Both the position numbers and the translations under genes were made by a program. A stretch of DNA of 9,154 nt from Verrucomicrobiia bacterium (GTDB lineage: Bacteria > Verrucomicrobiota > Verrucomicrobiia > Verrucomicrobiales > Akkermansiaceae). The stretch is taken from contig CANHKJ010000110.1 of the NCBI GenBank assembly GCA_947460915.1, forward strand, positions 1-9,154, read 5' to 3'. This document shows positions 1-5,800 of this stretch, piece after piece (the first letter of the stretch is position 1; each line of letters starts with the position of its first letter). The notes beneath the pieces are model-generated. The model worked only from the letters and a program-made list of their open reading frames with translations, did not search any database and was not told the origin of the DNA.

Positions 1-293
1 ATGCGCTTGGCGGGTAGCGGACGATTCGCCGTGCGCGCCATTTTCGCATCCAAATCAATCTCCATCAGCTGATTGAAGGCCGCCGAGCCAAAAGCCGCCG
101 CCGCCGTGCCCACAATCGTATGCACCAGCAACATCCAATCCCAGCCATGCGCGCGCGATCCCAAAAAATAACCGAAAAACGTTGTCACCAACACAAACGT
201 GTTGAGACGGACCTTCGTTAGAACGGCGAGGTCCTTGCGGAACATCCCCTTCTGCTCCACCTGATGGTCATCCAACTTCCCGTCATCACTCAT
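1..293 (-). CDS. cyoE: Protoheme IX farnesyltransferase (heme O synthase), N-terminal part, cut by window edge
   Basis: The first 97 codons are present; the rest lies beyond the left edge. The family is a UbiA-type membrane prenyltransferase that transfers the farnesyl group of farnesyl diphosphate to heme b, making heme O for heme-copper terminal oxidases. The reading frame begins MSDDGKLDDHQ, has a charged cytoplasmic leader, then 'LTKVRLNTFVLVTTFFGYFL' (first membrane segment, where CyoE proteins read LTKPR...), a second hydrophobic stretch 'MLLVHTIVGTAAAAFGSAAF', and the prenyl-diphosphate/Mg binding signature NQLMEIDLDAKMARTANRPL, matching the family pattern NxxxDxxxDxxMxRTxxRPL. The N and both Asp of that motif are intact. 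The start is supported by an AGGGG Shine-Dalgarno sequence 6 nt upstream of the ATG. It is divergent from the membrane-protein gene at 421. In many bacteria this gene sits next to cytochrome oxidase genes, which here would be to the left. Confidence 0.93.
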   Translation of the reverse strand, partial: MSDDGKLDDHQVEQKGMFRKDLAVLTKVRLNTFVLVTTFFGYFLGSRAHGWDWMLLVHTIVGTAAAAFGSAAFNQLMEIDLDAKMARTANRPLPAKR

Positions 294-299
294 GCGCTG

Positions 300-304
300 C
301 CCCT
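300..304 (-). promoter_or_regulatory. Ribosome binding site of the heme O synthase gene
   Basis: AGGGG on the minus strand, 6 nt before the ATG at 293. It is one of only two clear Shine-Dalgarno sequences in the window and fixes the start of this gene. Confidence 0.6.
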
Positions 305-395
305 ACTGTGCACAGAACCCCAGAAATCACAAACGCCAATTTTTGCTAATTCCTTTTTGCGGGATCGATCGAACTCGACAACTCTGACGATTTTT

Positions 396-408
396 GCTTG
401 AATCAAGC
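396..408. promoter_or_regulatory. 13-bp palindrome in a divergent intergenic region
   Basis: GCTTGA-A-TCAAGC is a perfect inverted repeat with a single central base, ending 12 nt before the ATG at 421. It lies between two divergent genes (starts at 293 and 421), where an operator would be expected. A short palindrome can occur by chance and no regulator gene is nearby, so an operator role is inference only. Confidence 0.25.
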
Positions 409-420
409 TAACCCAATCGC

Positions 421-1053
421 ATGACGGAAGAGCAAGAAATCACCCTACGCGTTACCTTGCAATGCATGGTTATCGTGATGGTAGGTTTTGTCATCTATCG
501 CATGGCACGCGCAAACGGGCGATACCTGAAACTTGGAGGAAAGATCTGCCTCACATGGTTGATCCGCATGGTGAAAATCTTCATCCCCCATCTCATCGAA
601 CATCCGCGACCCTGGCAAATGGCCTTGTGCCGCATCGGGTTATACGAAGCCTTGATTTGTTTCGTTGTCCCAATCATTGCGATTTTTTCTTATGTGAATA
701 CGAGTGACATAGCAGACCGCTACGTTTTGATAATCAAATTGTTCAGTGATCAACTCATCGGGCCGATCTTCCTGATCTTGTTGAGTGGCTCGCTACTTCT
801 GATGATTTTTCATCGCAAACAGATCCCGGTCTTTTTTCCGCTGCTTTCAGCTTTGGGAGCATATTACACTGTTGAAAATTGTGGTTCCGTTGACCACGAG
901 TTCAGTCATGAATTGTTTGACGAATGTTCAGGCTATGGCGAACTGATTTTCTATCCGATGATCGCAACGGCAATCGCCCACGGACTTTTGTATTTGCGTG
1001 ACCGTTATGCGTGGAAAAGTCAGAATGCGCCGTATGCATCAGTCCTATCTTGA
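421..1053 (+). CDS. Hypothetical multi-pass inner membrane protein (210 aa)
   Basis: I do not recognise the family. The protein has hydrophobic segments at about residues 12-28, 72-92, 108-130, 136-150 and 173-192, so roughly four to five membrane spans, with a basic region around residues 28-50 that is probably cytoplasmic. Between the last two spans lies a polar loop with a regular Cys/His pattern, C154-x4-H159-x3-H163-x5-C169, rich in acidic residues; it could bind a metal or form a disulfide. The ATG at 421 has no visible Shine-Dalgarno sequence. The TGA stop overlaps the ribosome binding site of the next gene, so the two are probably one transcript. A real gene is likely because the composition is membrane-like throughout and the downstream gene is tightly coupled; the function is unknown. 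Confidence 0.7.
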   Translation: MTEEQEITLRVTLQCMVIVMVGFVIYRMARANGRYLKLGGKICLTWLIRMVKIFIPHLIEHPRPWQMALCRIGLYEALICFVVPIIAIFSYVNTSDIADRYVLIIKLFSDQLIGPIFLILLSGSLLLMIFHRKQIPVFFPLLSALGAYYTVENCGSVDHEFSHELFDECSGYGELIFYPMIATAIAHGLLYLRDRYAWKSQNAPYASVLS

Positions 1054-1058
1054 AAGGA
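1053..1058 (+). promoter_or_regulatory. Ribosome binding site overlapping the upstream stop codon
   Basis: The AAAGGA within TGAAAGGAAA shares its first base with the TGA stop at 1051-1053 and lies 6 nt before the ATG at 1065. It decides the start of the 97-aa gene over an in-frame ATG at 1011 and suggests translational coupling. Confidence 0.65.
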
Positions 1059-1064
1059 AATCCC

Positions 1065-1358
1065 ATGAGCACCAAAGTAAAAAGAGTCTGCCCGAAGCTT
1101 CGCGATGCCTGTATTTTTACGTTCATCGTGCAGTTGTTTCTGTTGGCGATCACCAACTTAGCAACAGATGGCGGTTACATCGGGCAGATCTGCCTCTTTG
1201 CAGTGGCGGGTTTTAGTAGCTATCCGATCTCCGCATTGATTTTCCGGCCGAAGTTGCCAACGTCAGTGGATCTCATTCTGATCCCCTCAGGCATTCTTAT
1301 CGTGTATCCCCTCACCTTTGTTCTAGCAGATTTTGTCTGGGATCTTCGTGGGTTTTAG
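1065..1358 (+). CDS. Small hypothetical membrane protein (97 aa)
   Basis: Family not recognised. After a short basic N-terminus (MSTKVKRVCPKLRD) there are three hydrophobic segments, about residues 14-31, 38-60 and 66-90, leaving almost no soluble part; it ends in DLRGF. The frame is open back to 1011, but the ATG at 1065 is preferred because a strong ribosome binding site precedes it and the upstream gene ends at 1053. It probably forms an operon with the 210-aa membrane protein. The frame does not end at the TAG (1356-1358) in any meaningful sense: the same frame continues directly into a 31-residue zinc ribbon. The full protein may therefore once have been, or may occasionally still be, a membrane domain with a C-terminal zinc ribbon of about 130 residues in total. 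Confidence 0.65.
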   Translation: MSTKVKRVCPKLRDACIFTFIVQLFLLAITNLATDGGYIGQICLFAVAGFSSYPISALIFRPKLPTSVDLILIPSGILIVYPLTFVLADFVWDLRGF

Positions 1359-1361
1359 CTG

Positions 1362-1457
1362 GTGGACGAAGAAAAATCTTGTGCGGCTTGTGGTGAAATG
1401 AATCCTGGAAATTTCGAAACCTGTTGGTCTTGCGGCCATCTGTTCGAAGGCGCGTGA
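1362..1457 (+). CDS. Tiny zinc-ribbon reading frame (31 aa, GTG start) in frame after a TAG stop
   Basis: Directly after the TAG at 1356-1358, in the same frame, comes CTG and then GTG at 1362, opening a 31-codon frame that ends with TGA at 1455-1457. The peptide carries a textbook zinc-ribbon pattern: CAACGEMNPGNFETCWSCG, i.e. CxxC-x9-CxxC, each knuckle followed by Gly, with the NP..F..CW.CG spacing seen in bacterial 'CPNCGxxNPxxFxxCWxCG' ribbons. So the stretch is coding or was until recently. Three readings are possible: a separate mini-gene coupled to the gene before it (no Shine-Dalgarno is visible), a C-terminal domain reached by stop-codon readthrough, or the tail of a gene split by a nonsense mutation or a sequence error. 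I cannot choose between them from one sequence. Confidence 0.5.
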   Translation: MDEEKSCAACGEMNPGNFETCWSCGHLFEGA

Positions 1458-1494
1458 TGCTGCGGGGAGCGATCTCGAAGTTGGTCATCACTTG

Positions 1495-1700
1495 CTAAGC
1501 GCTCATGTCGGAAGAGACACTGCACCTGCCGCTCTGAATCAGCAGACGAACTTCCGTGAGAAAGGCTGAGAGTTCCTGAGCGGCGGCGTATTGGCGTACG
1601 TCTTTGATGATTTTCATCGAGCAGAAATGCGGGCCAAACATGGAGCAAAAGTTGCGCTCTTGGCTCCTTCTTGCGGGAGAGTTTCGTCGTGGAAGGAGCG
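1495..1700 (-). pseudogene. thiC: Relic of the 3' end of thiC (phosphomethylpyrimidine synthase)
   Basis: Reading the minus strand from about 1700, one frame gives SFHDETLPQEGAKSA, and after a shift near 1651-1654 a second frame gives FCSMFGPHFCSMKIIKDVRQ followed by YAAAQEL. Together these match the end of ThiC, where the family reads HDETLPxEGAKxAHFCSMCGPxFCSMKIxxDVRxYA. ThiC makes the thiamine pyrimidine HMP-P from aminoimidazole ribotide using a radical-SAM-type [4Fe-4S] cluster held by CxxCxxxxC. Two lesions show decay. The junction GCA-AC-TTT-TGC is one base short of the expected Ala-His-Phe-Cys. The middle cluster cysteine is Phe (TTT at 1636-1638), while the flanking cysteines (1645-1647 and 1621-1623) remain. 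The roughly 500 upstream residues of ThiC are absent, and the frame runs to a TAG at 1495-1497 through a tail that does not look like ThiC. Confidence 0.8.
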
Positions 1701-1800
1701 GGTGGTGACCAGCTGGCCGTTAGAGGTACGGAGCAGTTGAAGGCGCTCGACAGCGAGACCGAGCAATGGGTAGCGGGATTCAACCCGAAATCCGATATTG

Positions 1801-1908
1801 AACCACAGATTGCGCTGAATTCACGGATTTTGAAGAGATTACGTAAACCTTTTACTCGGTACTGTTTCGTGCATATCTTGGTCCGTGAAATCTGAGTAAT
1901 CTGCGGTT
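1801..1908. repeat. Long imperfect inverted repeat (27-bp arms, 54-nt spacer)
   Basis: The arm at 1801-1827 begins AACCACAGATTGCGC; the arm at 1882-1908, read on the other strand, begins AACCGCAGATTACTC. Aligned by eye, 22 of 27 positions agree without gaps. The 'AACC(A/G)CAGATTnCnC' motif belongs to a type of intergenic repeat I have seen in several bacterial lineages, including Verrucomicrobiota. It may be a degenerate non-autonomous element or a stem-loop. The gene to the left is a decayed thiC fragment, consistent with an insertion- and deletion-prone site. Confidence 0.55.
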
Positions 1909-2043
1909 ATATTAGCGATAAGTCCAATGCAACTTTGGTTTTCAGGTTAAACGGGATGCTCCTAAAGGCTCGCAGATTTCCAAGTTCCGATCAATACGTT
2001 ATTCAGAGCAAAAACACTAGCACCTCTGCGCATGAGCTACATG

Positions 2044-3420
2044 TTATCTTTTGTTAGAATGTTTCCACCCATCGACTTTGGTTTCCTCATGCACGCCGCA
2101 GGTGAACTGCAGCGGGGCTTCGAGTCCGGCTTTCGGATCTGCCTTGCCGTTTTGGTAGCGATTTTCATCGGTGATTCCTTGCCAGCGATTGCCTTTGACG
2201 GTTGATTTGCCACTGGCGTCATTGCGAAAGAGCGGGCGTGTGGTGTCGAGGCATTCGATGATGTTGTTCTCGAAGCGAAAGGTGGGAAAATCACAGCTTT
2301 CATGAAATCCGAAGAGCCCTTCGTTGCGCTGATTTACGGTCGGACGAACGATGATGTGATTGTTGCGCACGGTTAGATGGCTATAGGGTTCGTTGATCCA
2401 GATCACACCACGACCAGGATTGTTGATGAGGTTGTTGTGAAACGATGCAGGACCCGCAGCGGCGGCTTGGCCAAATCCTGAGATCAGATTGCCGTGATCT
2501 TTTTGAGGATCGAAGTCGAACAAGTTGTGATCGATCTCGACACCATTGCGCACAAACTCGATTGAGTAGCTGTCGCGAAATAAATTGTGATGAATGTGAA
2601 AGGTGCGACCACTTTTCGGCACGGGACCACCCGCATGTTTGGGAATCGAAACCGTGCCATGCAGGACGTTGTGGGAGATATCCACATCTTCGTCGTTTTC
2701 GAAAGGAAACTCGATAGAGAAATTGGTCTCGATGGTGTTGTGATGGATTTTGAGCCGTCGGCCTTCTCGTCCTTTGATGCCATAATAGTGCTCGTTTGGT
2801 GCGGTCTTGGTGTGAAGAAATCGATTGTGGCAAATTTCGGTATCGGAGATCCAAATCGCAAAAATGCCACCTCCCGTGATGCCTCCTTTCACACCTGGTG
2901 CGCCATTTTCCCAGCGCTGGCCAGCATCGCGAAACACACAGTCGTGGATCTTCGATTTGCTGGTGATGTAGGTGCGCAGGCCGCTATACTGGAAGTCGCT
3001 GATTTCCACAAAGCTCAGGGTGAACTCTGCGTTCTCCCAGCCAAAGATCGCACCGTGAACCTGCGGCCCTGTGAGGCTTAATTGCGAAATGCTGATTTCC
3101 GCTGCCTTATCGGCGAGGTGAATGAGGTAGGCGCTGCGATCGAATTTCCGGAAGTCGGTTTCTGGGTCGGGCAGGCTTTTCGGATTGCCGCGCCACTCGG
3201 GCACAGCCGTGATGACAGTTTTTCCCATGCCTTTTCCGATCAATTGCATACCCGCTTTCAACACCAGTGGTTCGCGCAAGGTAAAAGTGCCGGCTGCGAG
3301 CTCGATGCGCGTGCCTTCCGCGCCCTCGTTGACCGCAGTTACTAATGAAGCAGCATCGGTGCAAGGCTTGGCCATGGCGATCGAGTGACTTGCGAGAACC
3401 GCGAGGAAAAAACGTTTCAT
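2044..3420 (-). CDS. Secreted right-handed parallel beta-helix protein (458 aa)
   Basis: An N-terminal signal peptide, MKRFFLAVLASHSIAMA, with a probable cut after residue 17, sends it to the periplasm or outside. The mature start 'ASLVTAVNEGAEGTRIELAA' is the usual first coil of pectate-lyase-like beta-helix proteins, followed by 'GTFTLREPLVLKAGMQLIGK'. The rest is a ladder of coils each ending in an (I/V/F)xxN turn: IHHNTI (225-230), ISHNVL (248-253), IHHNLF (276-281), IDHNLF (296-301), FHNNLI (327-332), VRNNHI (351-356), FENNII (383-388). Such stacked Asn/His turns are typical of polysaccharide lyases, epimerases and NosD-like proteins. I cannot assign a catalytic site or substrate. Length is in the usual range for single-domain beta-helix enzymes. 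The ATG at 3420 is supported by the signal peptide directly after it. No operon partner is visible. Confidence 0.85.
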   Translation of the reverse strand: MKRFFLAVLASHSIAMAKPCTDAASLVTAVNEGAEGTRIELAAGTFTLREPLVLKAGMQLIGKGMGKTVITAVPEWRGNPKSLPDPETDFRKFDRSAYLIHLADKAAEISISQLSLTGPQVHGAIFGWENAEFTLSFVEISDFQYSGLRTYITSKSKIHDCVFRDAGQRWENGAPGVKGGITGGGIFAIWISDTEICHNRFLHTKTAPNEHYYGIKGREGRRLKIHHNTIETNFSIEFPFENDEDVDISHNVLHGTVSIPKHAGGPVPKSGRTFHIHHNLFRDSYSIEFVRNGVEIDHNLFDFDPQKDHGNLISGFGQAAAAGPASFHNNLINNPGRGVIWINEPYSHLTVRNNHIIVRPTVNQRNEGLFGFHESCDFPTFRFENNIIECLDTTRPLFRNDASGKSTVKGNRWQGITDENRYQNGKADPKAGLEAPLQFTCGVHEETKVDGWKHSNKR

Positions 3421-3429
3421 ATTTCTGCA

Positions 3430-3457
3430 AACATACCGCCCTCCACCAGAGCATCAA
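3430..3457 (-). promoter_or_regulatory. Possible promoter of the beta-helix gene, close to its start codon
   Basis: On the minus strand TTGATG (3457-3452) and TATGTT (3435-3430) are separated by 16 nt, each matching the sigma-70 consensus at 4 of 6 positions. Transcription would begin only a few bases before the ATG at 3420, implying a very short or absent leader, in line with the missing Shine-Dalgarno sequence. A weak match found by eye. Confidence 0.25.
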
Positions 3458-3577
3458 GACAAAAGCAAAACCACAATCTCGATCCAAAACTTTCTGACTT
3501 TGCGAACTCAGCGTTTGATCAACCAGTTTCCCGTGAACCTTGCTTGCCAGTTCGGTGGGGCATGATAGACTGCGCCT

Positions 3578-4591
3578 GTGCTGCCTTGGTTCGAACATCA
3601 TCAATTTCCGCTTTATCTTGCGCCGATGGCAGGGGTGACGGACGTGGTGTTTCGACAACTTTGCAAAGAACTGGGTGCCGATGTGATGGTGACTGAATTC
3701 GTATCCGCCGAGGGCATCATGCAGCGCGATGAATATACGCGGAAATACACGGACTTTTCTGAGGAACAACGGCCTGTGGGCATTCAGTTGTTTGGCGCTG
3801 ATGGCCCGCGCATGGGCGAGGCGGCTAACAAAATCATCGATTGGAAACAGCCCGATTTCATCGACATCAATTTCGGTTGTCCCGTGAACAAAGTCGTCTC
3901 GAAAAATGGCGGCTCTTCATTGCTCAAAGACTGCCCCGTTCTCGCCTCGGTGGCATCGGGAGTGGTCAAGGCATTGGCAGGCACGGGTGTGCCAGTCACC
4001 GCGAAAATCCGCATCGGCTGGGACCAAGAAAGCATCAATGCACCCGAAGTTTGTCACATTCTCGAAGATTGCGGCGTGCAAGCCATAGCGATCCATGGTC
4101 GTACGAGGGCACAGAGTTACTCGGGGCTTGCCAATTGGGATGTGATCGATGCCTGCGCGCGCACGGTAAAGATTCCGGTCATCGGCAATGGCGATATTCA
4201 CAGTGGTGATGACGTATTGCAGCGCAAAAATTCCACCGCTGTTTCCGGCGTGATGATTGGTCGTGCCGCGATGCAACATCCGTGGATTTTCCGCGAAGCG
4301 AAACAACGGCTCGCCGGCGAAAAACAGATCGCGCCGATCACGCATGACGAGCGCTGGGAACTGATCGTGCGTCATTGCCGACTTGCGATTCACAGTTCTC
4401 GTTATGGCAGCGAACGCCACGCGATGATGGCGATGCGCGGTCGCTTGCTCGCCTACTGCAAAGGATTTCCCGGCGCCAAAGAATTGCGTCAATTGCTCGC
4501 CAAGGTGGAATCATGCGCCCAAGTCGAAGACATCGCCGCGCACAGTCTGACGCTGGTGCATGAAGCCGATTCCACTGCTCTCACACTCTAA
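3578..4591 (+). CDS. dusB: tRNA-dihydrouridine synthase, DusB type (337 aa)
   Basis: This FMN-dependent enzyme reduces specific uridines in the tRNA D-loop to dihydrouridine with NAD(P)H. All family landmarks are present: 'LAPMAGVTD' at residues 14-22 (FMN phosphate region), 'FIDINFGCPVNKVV' with the catalytic acid Cys101, 'AKIRIGW' with FMN-contacting Lys143, 'IHGRTRAQSYSG' with His173, 'PVIGNGDI' at 200-207 and 'GVMIGRAA' at 224-231, then a helical tRNA-binding domain with 'YCKGFPGAKELRQLL'. HGRTRAQ.YSG and the C-terminal motif fit the DusB/NifR3 subgroup better than DusA or DusC. The length is normal. The start is a GTG at 3578, since the frame must include 'LYLAPMAGV' and no better ATG lies upstream; no Shine-Dalgarno is visible. 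The next gene starts 12 nt after the TAA, so it likely heads a three-gene operon. Confidence 0.93.
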   Translation: MLPWFEHHQFPLYLAPMAGVTDVVFRQLCKELGADVMVTEFVSAEGIMQRDEYTRKYTDFSEEQRPVGIQLFGADGPRMGEAANKIIDWKQPDFIDINFGCPVNKVVSKNGGSSLLKDCPVLASVASGVVKALAGTGVPVTAKIRIGWDQESINAPEVCHILEDCGVQAIAIHGRTRAQSYSGLANWDVIDACARTVKIPVIGNGDIHSGDDVLQRKNSTAVSGVMIGRAAMQHPWIFREAKQRLAGEKQIAPITHDERWELIVRHCRLAIHSSRYGSERHAMMAMRGRLLAYCKGFPGAKELRQLLAKVESCAQVEDIAAHSLTLVHEADSTALTL

Positions 4592-4603
4592 AAAAATTTC
4601 CCC

Positions 4604-5350
4604 GTGTTGCGTTTTTTGTCATTCCTGATCCCCGCAGTCTTGATGACAAGTTGTATGATATCGCCGCCGCCACGGGTGGACCGCACGCCACCTGACGGAC
4701 AGTCCTTAGCGATCGCCTCGCAGCGCATCACGGCTCTCGTCGTGACCAAGCAAACCGATATTACTAGCTGGATTTCACGCGGGTTTTCGCAAAAAGTCGC
4801 GCCCAAGGATGCTGATGGAGGAACTGCCTGCCCGATCTCATCCGATGGCTATTTCATCACTGCAGATCATGTGGTGAAAAATTCCGCTACGCAGATTGTG
4901 CATGTCATTTATGGTCGGGGCTCGCGCATACAGACGGCTCCAGCACGAGTCATTTGGCGCGATACGAAACACGACCTAGCCTTACTGCATGCGCCGCTGA
5001 ACACACCAAACTACTATCAGTTTAGTTCACCCGCAATCACCTTGCCTGCCGGCACGCCGATTTTCCATGGTGGCATCACCACCGGCCTGAAGCCTAACTA
5101 CGGATCCTTATCATCGGACATTCCCGCGCAGCGTGGATTCGGTTCCGCGCATCGTTTTCGCATTGATATCCCGCTGCAACCCGGCGATAGTGGGGGGCCG
5201 ATCCTCGATGCACGCGCGCGCTTGATTGGTGTGAATTCCTCCGTGGAATTTCTCGTTCCATTAGAAACGCCGATCTTTACCGAGTCGCAGGGCATTCGCC
5301 CGCATGTGGGAAAAATTCGAAAATTGATCGAACAAGATCGTCGTCGCTAA
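4604..5350 (+). CDS. Trypsin-fold serine protease, probable lipoprotein (248 aa)
   Basis: The start is GTG at 4604, giving MLRFLSFLIPAVLMTSC, a lipoprotein signal with the lipobox-like M-T-S-Cys17; the protein would be lipid-anchored in the envelope. The protease domain (about residues 70-240) has the full chymotrypsin-clan triad: His89 in 'FITADHVV', Asp124 in 'TKHDLALLHA', and Ser196 in 'LQPGDSGGPILDARARLIGV'. That is the order and spacing of DegP/HtrA-like and related trypsin-like proteases. There is no PDZ domain; the protein ends shortly after the domain, so it is shorter than DegP or DegS. It follows dusB by 12 nt and precedes a small lipoprotein gene, with no Shine-Dalgarno sequence. 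Substrate unknown; envelope quality control or processing of a neighbour product are possibilities only. A shorter start would remove the lipoprotein signal, so the GTG is preferred. Confidence 0.85.
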   Translation: MLRFLSFLIPAVLMTSCMISPPPRVDRTPPDGQSLAIASQRITALVVTKQTDITSWISRGFSQKVAPKDADGGTACPISSDGYFITADHVVKNSATQIVHVIYGRGSRIQTAPARVIWRDTKHDLALLHAPLNTPNYYQFSSPAITLPAGTPIFHGGITTGLKPNYGSLSSDIPAQRGFGSAHRFRIDIPLQPGDSGGPILDARARLIGVNSSVEFLVPLETPIFTESQGIRPHVGKIRKLIEQDRRR

Positions 5351-5372
5351 CGTTTACCCCTATGTGCATCTG

Positions 5373-5798
5373 ATGTCCCGCTTCGCTCTCCTGTCTGCTT
5401 TTGTTATGACGCTATTGCTGTGCCAGTGCGCGCCCTACCGTGCAGCGTGGCAGCATGGCTGGACCAATGCCGATGCCGAGGACAGCATCATGCTTGTGCT
5501 CGCTGATCCACCATCGCTGGGCTGGAAACGCCTCCAGCAGCATAGCTCGCTGCGCCCTGAGTTCCGCAGTTTTCTCAATCAAATGGGTCAGCCCGATTGC
5601 CTAGCGGAAAGCGTGCAAGGTGATCGCCGTTACATCATTCTCTACTACCTGGAACAACGCCGTGCTTTTTCGCTTCGCACCGCAGCACGTTCTCTCGGTG
5701 AACCGATGCAAGTCTCTGGACCTTATCCGATCACTGACAAAGAATATGCCCTGCTTTCTAGTTTTCAAAATAAGGCACTGCGTAGCATCGGGCGGTGA
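5373..5798 (+). CDS. Small lipoprotein of unknown function (141 aa)
   Basis: The N-terminus MSRFALLSAFVMTLLLCQCAPYR is a short basic and hydrophobic signal ending in two cysteines, Cys17 and Cys19; one of them is probably the lipidated residue, though neither gives a canonical lipobox. The mature part is mixed and soluble, with 'FLNQMGQPDCLAES' and 'RRYIILYYLEQRRAFSLR', suggesting a compact alpha/beta domain. I do not recognise the family. The ATG at 5373 is chosen; an in-frame GTG at 5364 would add three residues. It lies 22 nt after the protease stop in the same direction, so the two may be co-expressed and act in the same compartment. It is followed at once by the inverted repeat at 5801-5863, which probably ends the transcript. 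Confidence 0.75.
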   Translation: MSRFALLSAFVMTLLLCQCAPYRAAWQHGWTNADAEDSIMLVLADPPSLGWKRLQQHSSLRPEFRSFLNQMGQPDCLAESVQGDRRYIILYYLEQRRAFSLRTAARSLGEPMQVSGPYPITDKEYALLSSFQNKALRSIGR

Positions 5799-5800
5799 GG

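Larger units (their letters stand above)
1458..2043. other. Gene-poor decayed stretch
   Basis: No intact gene could be supported here. From left to right it holds a minus-strand relic of the 3' end of thiC (about 1495-1700), an open minus-strand segment of unknown origin (about 1698-1799), a long imperfect inverted repeat (1801-1908), and about 135 nt (1909-2043) in which I see nothing identifiable. Frames covering part of it, up to 142 codons, do not look like protein. No recombinase or transposase accompanies it. Confidence 0.6.

Noticed and set aside
1355..1783. A 142-codon open frame on the minus strand
   Set aside because: Its residues are Ser/Pro/Arg/Gln-rich without domain features, it overlaps the zinc ribbon and the thiC relic in other frames, and those frames give recognisable protein sequence.
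1458..2043. An insertion sequence or prophage scar in the gene-poor region
   Set aside because: No transposase or integrase remnant and no clear target duplication could be seen; only an inverted repeat and the thiC relic are supported.
1909..2043. A TPP riboswitch associated with the thiC relic
   Set aside because: Only the 3' end of thiC survives, so its leader would not be expected here, and I found no convincing THI-box core sequence.
2381..3081. Several open frames of 90-164 codons on both strands inside the beta-helix gene
   Set aside because: They are shadows of the beta-helix coding frame, which has a signal peptide and regular coil repeats.
3107..3769. A 220-codon minus-strand frame spanning the start of dusB and the start of the beta-helix gene
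   Set aside because: It is an alternative frame of two well-supported genes, with an Arg/His-rich composition typical of a shadow frame.
3917..4492. A 191-codon antisense frame within dusB
   Set aside because: dusB has all family motifs in its own frame; the antisense frame has none.
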